From assembly GCA_028713675.1 (NCBI GenBank), contig JAQTNV010000007.1, positions 1 to 64,000 on the forward strand: a DNA stretch of 64,000 nt, in the 5' to 3' direction. The stretch's first letter is position 1, and every line of letters begins with the position of its first letter. Shown in pieces: positions 51,950 to 58,917 of the stretch. The notes beneath the pieces were generated by a model. The model saw only the letters and a list, made by a program, of their open reading frames with translations. It did not search any database and had not been told where the DNA came from. The position numbers were made by a program, and so were the translations under genes. Source of the stretch: a bacterium. Lineage in GTDB: Bacteria; Desulfobacterota; JAPLJL01.

Positions 51950-51984
51950 GAGGCCGGATCAGATGATCCGGCCTCTGATTTTTT
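51950..51984 (+). terminator. Rho-independent terminator of the beta-barrel gene
   Basis: Perfect 11-bp stem GAGGCCGGATC/GATCCGGCCTC with a 4-base loop, followed by TGA and six T residues. The stem begins 55 bases after the stop codon. Confidence 0.88.
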
Positions 51985-52093
51985 ACGGCTGTCATTATCC
52001 ATTAGAAAGATTTGAAAACCAGATCCTTCGCTTCCCAGCCTTTTAGCTTCCGTGACTTCAAATTTTTAATCGGCGTCTTCAATCCGAAATAAA

Positions 52094-52122
52094 TTGAATA
52101 AGGAAACCAAAAAAGGTATAAA
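52094..52122 (+). promoter_or_regulatory. Promoter of the CHAT-STAND-TPR gene
   Basis: TTGAAT (52094-52099), a 17-base spacer and TATAAA (52117-52122). The expected transcript start is only about 5 bases before the ATG at 52134, so the mRNA may be nearly leaderless, which fits the missing ribosome binding site. A three-codon frame ATG GAA TAA (52125-52133) sits directly before the start. Confidence 0.45.
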
Positions 52123-52133
52123 TAATGGAATAA

Positions 52134-55100
52134 ATGGTATCAAAACATATATCTATAAAAATCAATATCAGGAAGGAGGAAGATCAAACCTTTCGTTCCT
52201 CGGTCAACGATGATGCTCCTGCTGCCTTTAACTTACCGGAGCCTTTCTGGTCCGATTATATTAAGAACAAAAAGATTAAGCCCCATTATCTTACCTCCTT
52301 CGGCGAGGCTATTTTCCGCTCCGCGTTCAATACCGAAGCCCGAGAAAACCAGATCAGAGACGTTATAAATGCCCTCACCACCAGAAGCCACCTGATTATT
52401 TCCATTGGTTCTTCCGATGAGATAATTCATGAACTTCCCTGGGAGCTTATCAAGGACCCCCAGGGGAATTTCCTCGCCAATCGGAGAAATATCAGCATCT
52501 GCCGCACCATTCCCGGGCCGATATCAAGTCCCAGCCCTACCCATCCCCCCTATCGAATCCTGGTTATTATCTCTCTCCCGGTAGAGGCCTATGAGGAAGC
52601 ACCTCTTAACCCTTTACGGGAGCTACAAAACCTTTATCAGGCCTTGGATGATTTCCTGAGCCGAGGGCTAATAAAGATTGATGTCTGCGTTCAAGCCACC
52701 CGCTCCGAGATTCTAAGACGCCTTATCGAAGTTCGTTACAATGTGGTTCATTTCATCGGACACGGGGGGCCAGGGGGTGTCCTCGTCTTGGAGGATGAAA
52801 AGGATTTCCTCAGATCTCATCAGGCCGATGCAAATGAAGTCCAGGGACTTTTTCGGAATCTGGCGGTCCAGGCGGTGGTCTTGAACGCATGTCATACCCA
52901 GAGCGCCTCCGCATTTGAACCGTCACTAGCTTTTTATATTTATCACTCCGGAGTTCCCGTGGTAATCGCCAACCAAACCAGCGTTAATGACGATCAGGCC
53001 GTTGAGGCGGCCAAAGACATTTATTCTTATCTCTTTCTGCCGGGCCAAAATCCCGCCGGCGCCCTGGATATGGCCCGTCTCAAGATTACCGACTGGTGGA
53101 AGCCGGTGATCTTTGTCTCCCCGGAGCTGAAATCGGGCGAGCTGTTTCTCCCCCCTGCCGAAGAACCCTCTGTTATCAGAGAAAAAGGGATCCTCCATGG
53201 CCTGGGTACTCTTGGAACCACCAGGGTTTATGTTTATCGTTATCGTCCCCTCCGAGAGATAACGCAGTATTTCTTCTCTGGTGAAAAAGCGGTGGTTCTT
53301 CACGGCCTCGGCGGGGTGGGTAAGAGCTTTATGGCTGATTATCTTGCCCGTTTTCTCCGCCCGGAATTTGCCCACGTCATTGCCCTGAATATGAATGATT
53401 TTATCGGGTCCGGCGTCCGAGGGGTCTTGGAGAAAATCCTCCGGCAATTTGAAGAGAATAAAGTGATATCCTCAGGAGATGCCAGTTCGATCGGAAAAAC
53501 ACGTGCTATCTCACTTTCCTGGAGGGAATTAAATCAAGCCCTAAATTATATATCCTGGCTTTTGATCCTGGATAACTTCGAGCATTTTCAAGACCGACGA
53601 GGCCTGGTGAAAGATGAAGAGATGAAAGAGTTTCTTCGGGTGCTTCGCGGTGAGGACTGGCGCGGGCGGTTCCTCATAACCAGCCGGCTGATTCCATACC
53701 TCGATCAACGAAGCTCCCTGGAGCCGGTGGTCGAGATCGGGACCTACGATGAGGCGGAGAGGTTATTCTTACTTTCTTCCCTCAGCGAAAAAGAAGCCAA
53801 GGCAATATTGGAAAGCCAGGTAGTAGCCGGGCTCGGCTGGCATCCACTAGCGCTTAATCTCTTCCTGCAGATGCCAACCACTCGGGTAGAAACAATCCTC
53901 GGCCGGCAGGAAATGAGAGAGGTTTTTGATGATTTCTATAGAGATTATGTGACGGAAAATCAGAAGGCTTTTTCTCGTATATTTTCTCTCCAATACCCAT
54001 TCTCGCTTGGTCTTCTGGAAGCGGTAGTCGGTGATCCAGACCTAGTGGAACTTTTATTCCGGAGACTGAGAGTCTTCCAGGTAAGGGGAGAAATGATTCA
54101 GCTCTATCCAATTTTTATACAAGCATTCCAAGATCAATGTCCCCTTTCTCCAGAGGAACACCGGCGCCTTACCAACACCCTGGCGCAAACTGAGGCAGAA
54201 AACATTGGGGATAGCTTGAACCGATTTAAAGTTCTTGAAGAAGCGCTATCCCGAAAAGAAATCCCCAATGAGAAGACAAATGAATTTAATAGTTCTTTGG
54301 CCGAGGAAGCAAATAATATCGGAGGATATTTCAGCAACTATGGTCGGATTGATGAAGCGATTTTCTTCTTGGAAAGAGCCTTAGAGATTAGGAAAAAATT
54401 GTCCGGTGAAAAGCATCCGGATGTCGCCACCTCCTACAACAATTTAGGGATGGCATATAAAACCAAAGGAGATCTAGGTAAAGCAATATCCTATTACGTT
54501 AAAGCCCTTGATACTGCGAAGGATTTGTTCGGGGAAAAACATCTCTTTATCGCTACCTCCTACAATAATTTGGGATGTGTCTATCAAGAAAAAGGAGATT
54601 TGAATAATGCTATATCTTTTCACAAAAAAGCCCTTGGGATTACTAAGGATTTATTCGGCGAAAAGCATTCTGCTGTCGCTACTTCCTATAATAATTTAGG
54701 GATAGCATATAAAACCAAAGGAGACCTAGAAAAGGCAATATCTTATTACGAGAAAGCCTTGGAAATTGTTAAGGATTTGTTCGGGCAAAAACATCCTCAT
54801 ATTGCCATCTCATACGACAATTTGGGGATGGCATATCATACTAAGGGAGACCCGGATAAAGCTATATCTTACCTAGAGAAAGCCCTCGGGATCAGGAAAG
54901 ATTTATTCGAGGAAAAACATCCTGATATCGCTACTTCCTATAATAATTTGGGGATGGTATATCATGTCAAGGGAGAACTGGATAAAGCCACATCCTATTA
55001 CGAGAAAGCCTTGGAAATTATGAAGGATTTATTCGGGGAAAATCATCCAAATGTCGCCACTTCATACAATAATTTAGGAGGTGCCTATCAAGACAATGGA

Positions 55101-55979
55101 GACCTTGATAAGGCTATATTCTATTACGAGAAAGCCCTTGGGATTGCGAAGGATTTATTCGGGGAAAATCATCCAAATGTCGCCACCTCATACAATAATT
55201 TAGGAGGTGCTTTTAAAGACAAGCAAAACCTGGATAAAGCCATAACCAATTATGAGAAAGCCCTGGGAATTTGGAAGAATTTATTCGGGGAAAAACATCC
55301 AAATGTCGCCACCTCGTATAATAATTTTGGGATTGTTTATCAAGACAAGGGAGATTTGGATAATGCCATATCTTATCTCGAGAAAGCTCTCGAGATCAGG
55401 AAAGATTTGTTCGGCGAAAGCCACCCCGCTGTCGCCACCTCCTATAATAATTTAGGGTGTGCATATCAAGCTAAGGGGGAACTGAATAAGGCTATATTTT
55501 ATTTCGAGAAAGCCCTGGGTACTGTGAAGGATATATTCGGGAAAAATCATCCTCAAGTCGCCACCTTCTATTTCAATTTAGGAACGGTATATCAAGTTCA
55601 GGGAGACTTAGATAAAGCCACCTCTTATTATGATAAATCCCTTTTAATTTATGGTATTATCGGTTTCAGGCTGGATGAGATTAAAACCTGTATTGTTCTA
55701 GTAAATCTTCTTCTAAAACAAAGTAGGACAGATAAAGCCGCCGAGAGGTTCTGTCAAGCTTTAGATATCCTTAACTTTCTCTGGGCTGGAGGGGAAAAAC
55801 CTGCCTTGGTTATACAAGCAGATCAGGTCCTTAAACTGGCCGGAGAATTGGAAGACGAGCTTAAAAAGGATAAATATTACCAATGTCGAAACATGATTAA
55901 GCAGCTTCAAGAGGAACTGGAGCCGCTTTTAATGATTCTGCACGAGATCCCTGCTTCACCCCCGGAAAAAGATAAATGA
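52134..55979 (+). CDS. CHAT protease - STAND ATPase - TPR protein
   Basis: 1281 residues, no signal peptide. An N-terminal CHAT (caspase-like) protease domain (about 90-335) has His210 (HFIGHGGPGG) and Cys253 (LNACHTQSA). A STAND/NB-ARC ATPase follows (about 365-690) with Walker A GLGGVGKS (391-398), Walker B LLILDN (476-481) and sensor FLITSR (513-518). Then about 11 tetratricopeptide repeats of 42 residues (about 720-1180; consensus VATSYNNLG-x-AY-x3-GDLDKAISYYEKAL) end the protein. In this class the repeats sense a trigger, the ATPase oligomerises and the protease is released. Such proteins act in bacterial conflict, cell death and phage defence. The gene is much more AT-rich than its neighbours and stands alone, as expected for a transferred defence gene. 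Catalytic residues are intact; trigger and target unknown. Confidence 0.92.
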   Translation: MVSKHISIKINIRKEEDQTFRSSVNDDAPAAFNLPEPFWSDYIKNKKIKPHYLTSFGEAIFRSAFNTEARENQIRDVINALTTRSHLIISIGSSDEIIHELPWELIKDPQGNFLANRRNISICRTIPGPISSPSPTHPPYRILVIISLPVEAYEEAPLNPLRELQNLYQALDDFLSRGLIKIDVCVQATRSEILRRLIEVRYNVVHFIGHGGPGGVLVLEDEKDFLRSHQADANEVQGLFRNLAVQAVVLNACHTQSASAFEPSLAFYIYHSGVPVVIANQTSVNDDQAVEAAKDIYSYLFLPGQNPAGALDMARLKITDWWKPVIFVSPELKSGELFLPPAEEPSVIREKGILHGLGTLGTTRVYVYRYRPLREITQYFFSGEKAVVLHGLGGVGKSFMADYLARFLRPEFAHVIALNMNDFIGSGVRGVLEKILRQFEENKVISSGDASSIGKTRAISLSWRELNQALNYISWLLILDNFEHFQDRRGLVKDEEMKEFLRVLRGEDWRGRFLITSRLIPYLDQRSSLEPVVEIGTYDEAERLFLLSSLSEKEAKAILESQVVAGLGWHPLALNLFLQMPTTRVETILGRQEMREVFDDFYRDYVTENQKAFSRIFSLQYPFSLGLLEAVVGDPDLVELLFRRLRVFQVRGEMIQLYPIFIQAFQDQCPLSPEEHRRLTNTLAQTEAENIGDSLNRFKVLEEALSRKEIPNEKTNEFNSSLAEEANNIGGYFSNYGRIDEAIFFLERALEIRKKLSGEKHPDVATSYNNLGMAYKTKGDLGKAISYYVKALDTAKDLFGEKHLFIATSYNNLGCVYQEKGDLNNAISFHKKALGITKDLFGEKHSAVATSYNNLGIAYKTKGDLEKAISYYEKALEIVKDLFGQKHPHIAISYDNLGMAYHTKGDPDKAISYLEKALGIRKDLFEEKHPDIATSYNNLGMVYHVKGELDKATSYYEKALEIMKDLFGENHPNVATSYNNLGGAYQDNGDLDKAIFYYEKALGIAKDLFGENHPNVATSYNNLGGAFKDKQNLDKAITNYEKALGIWKNLFGEKHPNVATSYNNFGIVYQDKGDLDNAISYLEKALEIRKDLFGESHPAVATSYNNLGCAYQAKGELNKAIFYFEKALGTVKDIFGKNHPQVATFYFNLGTVYQVQGDLDKATSYYDKSLLIYGIIGFRLDEIKTCIVLVNLLLKQSRTDKAAERFCQALDILNFLWAGGEKPALVIQADQVLKLAGELEDELKKDKYYQCRNMIKQLQEELEPLLMILHEIPASPPEKDK
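54401..55648 (+). repeat. 126-base tandem repeats coding for TPRs
   Basis: About ten units of 126 bases (42 codons) inside the CHAT-STAND-TPR gene. Several neighbouring units are nearly alike at base level (for example around 55020-55260), which points to recent unit duplication or recombination; the count may vary between strains. Confidence 0.85.
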
Positions 55980-56052
55980 AATTTTCCGCTTAATGTTTAA
56001 ACCTAGATCCTTCGCTGGCGCTCAGGATGACATTTTATATCTCTTACTTCCT

Positions 56053-56094
56053 GACTTCGGACTTAGGACTGAGGACCTAGGACTTCGGACTGAT
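56053..56094. repeat. Heptamer array GACTTCG/GACTTAG
   Basis: Six 7-base units GACTTCG, GACTTAG, GACTGAG, GACCTAG, GACTTCG, GACTGAT. The stop codon (56077-56079) and last codons of the lipocalin-like gene lie inside the array. Confidence 0.85.
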
Positions 56095-56517
56095 TTTTTC
56101 CCAGACCAGTCTTCCCACCGCCTCGATCTTTCCCATTCTGATCGGGGGGGTACGGAAAACTATCTGGGTATCCGAAACCTCCGCGTAGCGGAACTGCTCT
56201 CCCCCCACCCAGTCCGGGATCACGGCGCCCTCCACGCGGGTGGTAAAAGTGCCGTCTTTCTCATTCGCCTGGTAGGGGCCGAAATACGCGGTATATCCCT
56301 GGAAGGCGGCCTTGATCGTCTCCGGGGTCGAAGTCTTGCCGGCAAGAAGCGGGCGGTCGCGGCGCATGATCTGGACGGACATGTAACCGCTCTTGTCGAT
56401 AATGGCGATCCCGACCGGATCCTTGCCCCAGGGGTGGGGAACCGGCCCAGCCGGGCCCTTGAATTCATAGGAAACCAGTCTCCAGCAGCCGAGGATTCTT
56501 TCGCTTAAGGTAGGCAT
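56077..56517 (-). CDS. Lipocalin-like domain protein
   Basis: 146 residues, one lipocalin-like domain (Lipocalin_5 type): the start LSERILGCWRLVSYEF, then GIAIIDKSGYMSVQIMRRDRP and YTAYFGPYQAN with a VEGAVIPDWVGGEQFRYAEV segment (split by position), typical of small soluble proteins thought to bind a hydrophobic ligand. ATG at 56517 has AGGAG six bases upstream. No signal peptide. The last residues (SPKS) are coded by a heptamer repeat, so the original C-terminus has probably been replaced. Function unknown. Confidence 0.82.
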   Translation of the reverse strand: MPTLSERILGCWRLVSYEFKGPAGPVPHPWGKDPVGIAIIDKSGYMSVQIMRRDRPLLAGKTSTPETIKAAFQGYTAYFGPYQANEKDGTFTTRVEGAVIPDWVGGEQFRYAEVSDTQIVFRTPPIRMGKIEAVGRLVWEKISPKS

Positions 56518-56536
56518 TTTTTCTCCTGGTTTAGGT

Positions 56537-56563
56537 CTGGATTCCTGCTTTCGCAGGAATGAC
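56537..56563. repeat. Half copy of the cloverleaf-like repeat
   Basis: 27 bases that are a perfect inverted match to 41032-41058, holding the hairpin ATTCCTGC/GCAGGAAT. Confidence 0.8.
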
Positions 56564-56574
56564 GTAAATAATGC

Positions 56575-57006
56575 TCATTTCCGAAAATAACTGATCACAT
56601 AATAGGCAATCAATCCCGCCATCAGCAACCAAATAATAATGATCACTCCCGCGGCAATCCAGTTCGTGGGTTTACCCGGCCCGATCATTTCCCGTGATTT
56701 TTCCCGGCAGTCGGCCAGGACATCTTCCGGGATCAGCTTCCGAACCAGGATAATCCCGAGAGGAATCAGGACCAGATCGTCCAGGTACCCGAGGACCGGG
56801 ATAAAATCCGGGATCAGGTCGATCGGGCTGAAGGCATAACCGACAACGAAAACAGCCAGGAGCCGGGCCGGCCAGGGGGTCCGGGGATCCCGGATCGAGA
56901 GGTAGAGCGCGTAGGTTTCCCGGCGAAGCTCCAGGGTTTTTTGTTTCCAGGTGTTGAGGATTTCCAATGGGATTCTAAATATCAGCGAGGCTTCCCTCGA
57001 CCACAA
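56575..57006 (-). CDS. YkvA/DUF1232-family membrane protein
   Basis: Up to 143 residues. The DUF1232 signature is RDPRTPWPARLLAVFVVGYA, then FSPIDLIPDFIPVLGYLDDL (about 39-77), with two hydrophobic stretches there and a C-terminal membrane helix (about 115-140). The role of the family is not known. No ATG and no ribosome binding site are found. The longest frame starts at a TTG inside a REP-like element (56985-57040); a TTG at 56967 (LEILNTWK) is the other choice, so the first 13 residues are uncertain. It lies 92 bases after the TusA-like gene. Confidence 0.75.
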   Translation of the reverse strand: MWSREASLIFRIPLEILNTWKQKTLELRRETYALYLSIRDPRTPWPARLLAVFVVGYAFSPIDLIPDFIPVLGYLDDLVLIPLGIILVRKLIPEDVLADCREKSREMIGPGKPTNWIAAGVIIIIWLLMAGLIAYYVISYFRK

Positions 57007-57040
57007 TGCCTCGGGATCTGATCGAAAAGCCTCGCACTAC
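56985..57040 (-). repeat. Long-loop REP-like element, copy 2
   Basis: Minus strand: GTAG-T, arm GCGAGGCT, long loop, arm AGCCTCGC. Bases 56998-57040 are a perfect inverted copy of 19401-19443. Confidence 0.85.
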
Positions 57041-57098
57041 ATATAAAATTCGGGAGGATTGCCACGCCCTCGCCCGGTTCGGGCTCGCAATGACGGCT

Positions 57099-57326
57099 TT
57101 ATTTTTTCCTCACGTAACCTTTTAAGATACCGTCCTCTTTTTTCATCTCTAAAAACTGCTCCCCGGTCATCCCGCACCAGGCGGGCAGGTCCTTCTCGAA
57201 CCCGGGATCGTCGGCGATGATCTCCAGGACCTCCCCGGATTTCATCCCTTCGATCTCTTCCTTGGTCTTGACGATCGGCATCGGGCAGAAGAGGCCGATG
57301 CAATCGACGGTTTTATCAGCTTTCAT
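57099..57326 (-). CDS. TusA-like sulfur carrier protein
   Basis: 75 residues, the size of TusA. The sulfur-carrying Cys14 lies in the signature FCPMPIVKTKEEIEGMKSGE (13-32), and IIADDPGFEKDLPAWC with a second Cys follows, as in the family. The protein accepts a persulfide and hands it on, for tRNA thiolation, cofactor synthesis or sulfur metabolism. ATG at 57326 has AGGG seven bases upstream. It lies in one direction with a DsrE-like protein, an IscU-like scaffold and a desulfurase homologue, so a local sulfur relay is likely. Confidence 0.9.
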   Translation of the reverse strand: MKADKTVDCIGLFCPMPIVKTKEEIEGMKSGEVLEIIADDPGFEKDLPAWCGMTGEQFLEMKKEDGILKGYVRKK

Positions 57327-57600
57327 TATTCATCCCTAAATCTTTTTACCCTCCCCTTCATCCCCTCCCCTCAAGGGCGGGGATAAGAGTTAAGGTGAAA
57401 TGGGCAAGCCGAACATGAACCAAAACATCTTTTGTGAGGACTCTTCGCCATCGGCTTAGAATGACAAGCATATGCTAACGGCCAGGCCCTGCGGGCCGGC
57501 CTCCGGATCTTCCGGGGAAAACTAATTGTTTTGGGAATGAAGGCTTGCCCATGAACCGTCTCCGCTGGAAATTCACGCAACTATTGATCCCGGCGGTATT

Positions 57601-58068
57601 TCAAATAAATAGATTGATTTTGGATTCGCGGGCGATGGCCAGGTAAGTGGCCGCCCCGGTGAAATCGTCCACGGTGTCGACCAGCTGTTCCCGGCCCAAG
57701 CCCATCACCCCGCAGCTGGTGGTGCAGGCGATGTATCTGACCTTGAGCGCCCGGGCGGTCTTCATCATGTCCTCAAGCGAGGCCATCCCGGTTTTCCGCA
57801 TCAGCTTTCTCATCATCCAGGGACCCAGGCCCAGCATGTTCAGGCGGGAGAGCGGGAATCCCCGGTTCATGAAATTCAGCATCTTCTGCATCAGGAGCTG
57901 GGTCTTGGAAAAAGCAAAATTGGATTTCTTCAGAAGGTTCAAACCCCAGAAGGTGAAGAAAATGGTGACCTCCATCCCGCTGGCGGCCGCGGTGGTGGCA
58001 AGCGTAAAGGCGGCCAGGGCCTTGTCGAGCTCGCCGGAAAACAGGATGATGGTCATCTTCTCGCTCAT
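57601..58068 (-). CDS. DsrE/DrsE2-like sulfur-relay protein
   Basis: 155 residues from the ATG at 58068. The family fold is seen in MTIILFSGELDKALAAFTLA, GMEVTIFFTFWGLNLLKK and the Cys-bearing end YIACTTSCGVMGLGREQL. Proteins of this group carry sulfur on Cys and often sit beside TusA and rhodanese genes. The start overlaps the stop of the zinc-ribbon gene by four bases (ATGA), which fixes it; the open frame continues upstream only through that gene. A 270-base gap separates it from the TusA-like gene. It may take sulfur from, or give it to, that protein. Confidence 0.85.
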   Translation of the reverse strand: MSEKMTIILFSGELDKALAAFTLATTAAASGMEVTIFFTFWGLNLLKKSNFAFSKTQLLMQKMLNFMNRGFPLSRLNMLGLGPWMMRKLMRKTGMASLEDMMKTARALKVRYIACTTSCGVMGLGREQLVDTVDDFTGAATYLAIARESKINLFI

Positions 58069-58289
58069 CGGCAGGTCTCGCAGGTCGGGCAACTCTTCAG
58101 ATCGCTCTGATAAAGCCGACCGCATTTCGGGCACTGTTTCAGCTTGATCTCACAGGGCTGGCAAGCCAGGGTATCCCGGCACTGCGAAACCAGTTCCTGC
58201 TCGCACATCGGGCACTTGCAACCGGCTTTCGCGCTGGGTTTAGTCTTACCGGAGGTTGTCTTGGCGGTTTTTTTTGTTTTTGTTGCCAT
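58065..58289 (-). CDS. Small zinc-ribbon protein coupled to the DsrE-like gene
   Basis: 74 residues: a Lys/Thr-rich start (1-21), then eleven Cys in pairs (CxCxxC at 24-29, CxxC at 43-46, CPKC at 53-56, CPTC at 67-70, Cys73), enough for two zinc ribbons. No known family was identified. GGGGGA lies just before the ATG at 58289. Its stop overlaps the start of the DsrE-like gene (ATGA), so both are made together and may interact. With so many thiols, a role in sulfur or metal handling is possible, but it could also bind nucleic acid. Confidence 0.75.
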   Translation of the reverse strand: MATKTKKTAKTTSGKTKPSAKAGCKCPMCEQELVSQCRDTLACQPCEIKLKQCPKCGRLYQSDLKSCPTCETCR

Positions 58290-58300
58290 CTTTCCCCCTC

Positions 58301-58461
58301 TTATTGGTTCATCTGGTCTATTTAGTTTCTTTGGTTTCTCTGGTTACCGGTTATTTGCTACTTGCTACCTGCGACTTCTTCTTTTTCCAGCTACCAAGCA
58401 ACCTAACCACCTCGCAACCTGAAGGTTGCGGCTACCGGCTACCTGCTACTTGCTACCGGCT
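58301..58461. repeat. Long heptamer-phased region with REP-like hairpin
   Basis: 161 bases that divide into 23 units of 7, with recurring words such as GCTACTT, GCTACCT, ACCGGCT, GGTTACC. It includes the hairpin CGCAACC/GGTTGCG with TTCA loop (58413-58430, minus strand) tagged by GTAG (58432-58435). The TAG stop of the IscU-like gene (58446-58448) lies inside it and is again preceded by G. Confidence 0.75.
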
Positions 58462-58835
58462 TTGGGATTCTTTTTGAGATAGTCCTCGATCGCCTTGTGG
58501 AGCGCGTCCGCGCCCAGGTTGGAACAGTGCATCTTGTTCTTGGGCAGTCCTCCGAGCTGTTCCGCCACCATCTCCTTGGTCATTTTCAGGGCCTCCTCGA
58601 TCGTCTTGCCCTTGGCCATCTCCGAAACCATCGAGGAAACCGCGATCGCCGCCCCGCACCCGAAGGTCTGGAATTTAACATCCTCAATCACGTTATCCTT
58701 TACCTTGATGTAAAAGGTCATCATGTCCCCGCAAACCGGGTTGCCTATTTCTCCCACCCCGTCGGCATTCGGGATCTCCCCGACATTGCGCGGGTTCTGG
58801 AAGTGGTCCATCACTTTTTCGGAATAAATGGGCAT
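58446..58835 (-). CDS. iscU: IscU/NifU-type Fe-S cluster scaffold
   Basis: 129 residues, the size of IscU. The three cluster-binding Cys are present: Cys35 (GNPVCGD, with Asp37), Cys60 (FGCGAAIA) and Cys104 (MHCSNLGADALHKAI). The protein takes sulfur from a cysteine desulfurase and builds 2Fe-2S or 4Fe-4S clusters for transfer. The desulfurase homologue is encoded 75 bases upstream in the same direction. The last residues (AGSK) and the stop run into a heptamer array. Many radical SAM and ferredoxin proteins in this window need such clusters. Confidence 0.93.
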   Translation of the reverse strand: MPIYSEKVMDHFQNPRNVGEIPNADGVGEIGNPVCGDMMTFYIKVKDNVIEDVKFQTFGCGAAIAVSSMVSEMAKGKTIEEALKMTKEMVAEQLGGLPKNKMHCSNLGADALHKAIEDYLKKNPKAGSK

Positions 58836-58861
58836 CGTTAACCCTCCAAGTTGAACCCGAT

Positions 58862-58917
58862 AGTTTCGGGTTTCTAGTTTCTAGTTTCTAGTTTGGAATT
58901 TGGGATTTGATTATTGG
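58862..58917. repeat. Heptamer array AGTTTCT type
   Basis: Eight 7-base units (AGTTTCG, GGTTTCT, AGTTTCT twice, AGTTTGG, AATTTGG, GATTTGA, TTATTGG). The TAA stop of the desulfurase homologue (58911-58913) is inside the last unit. Confidence 0.8.

Noticed and set aside
57371-57580. 69-residue open frame between TusA-like and DsrE-like genes
   Set aside because: No ribosome binding site, no recognisable motif, sequence resembles intergenic DNA.
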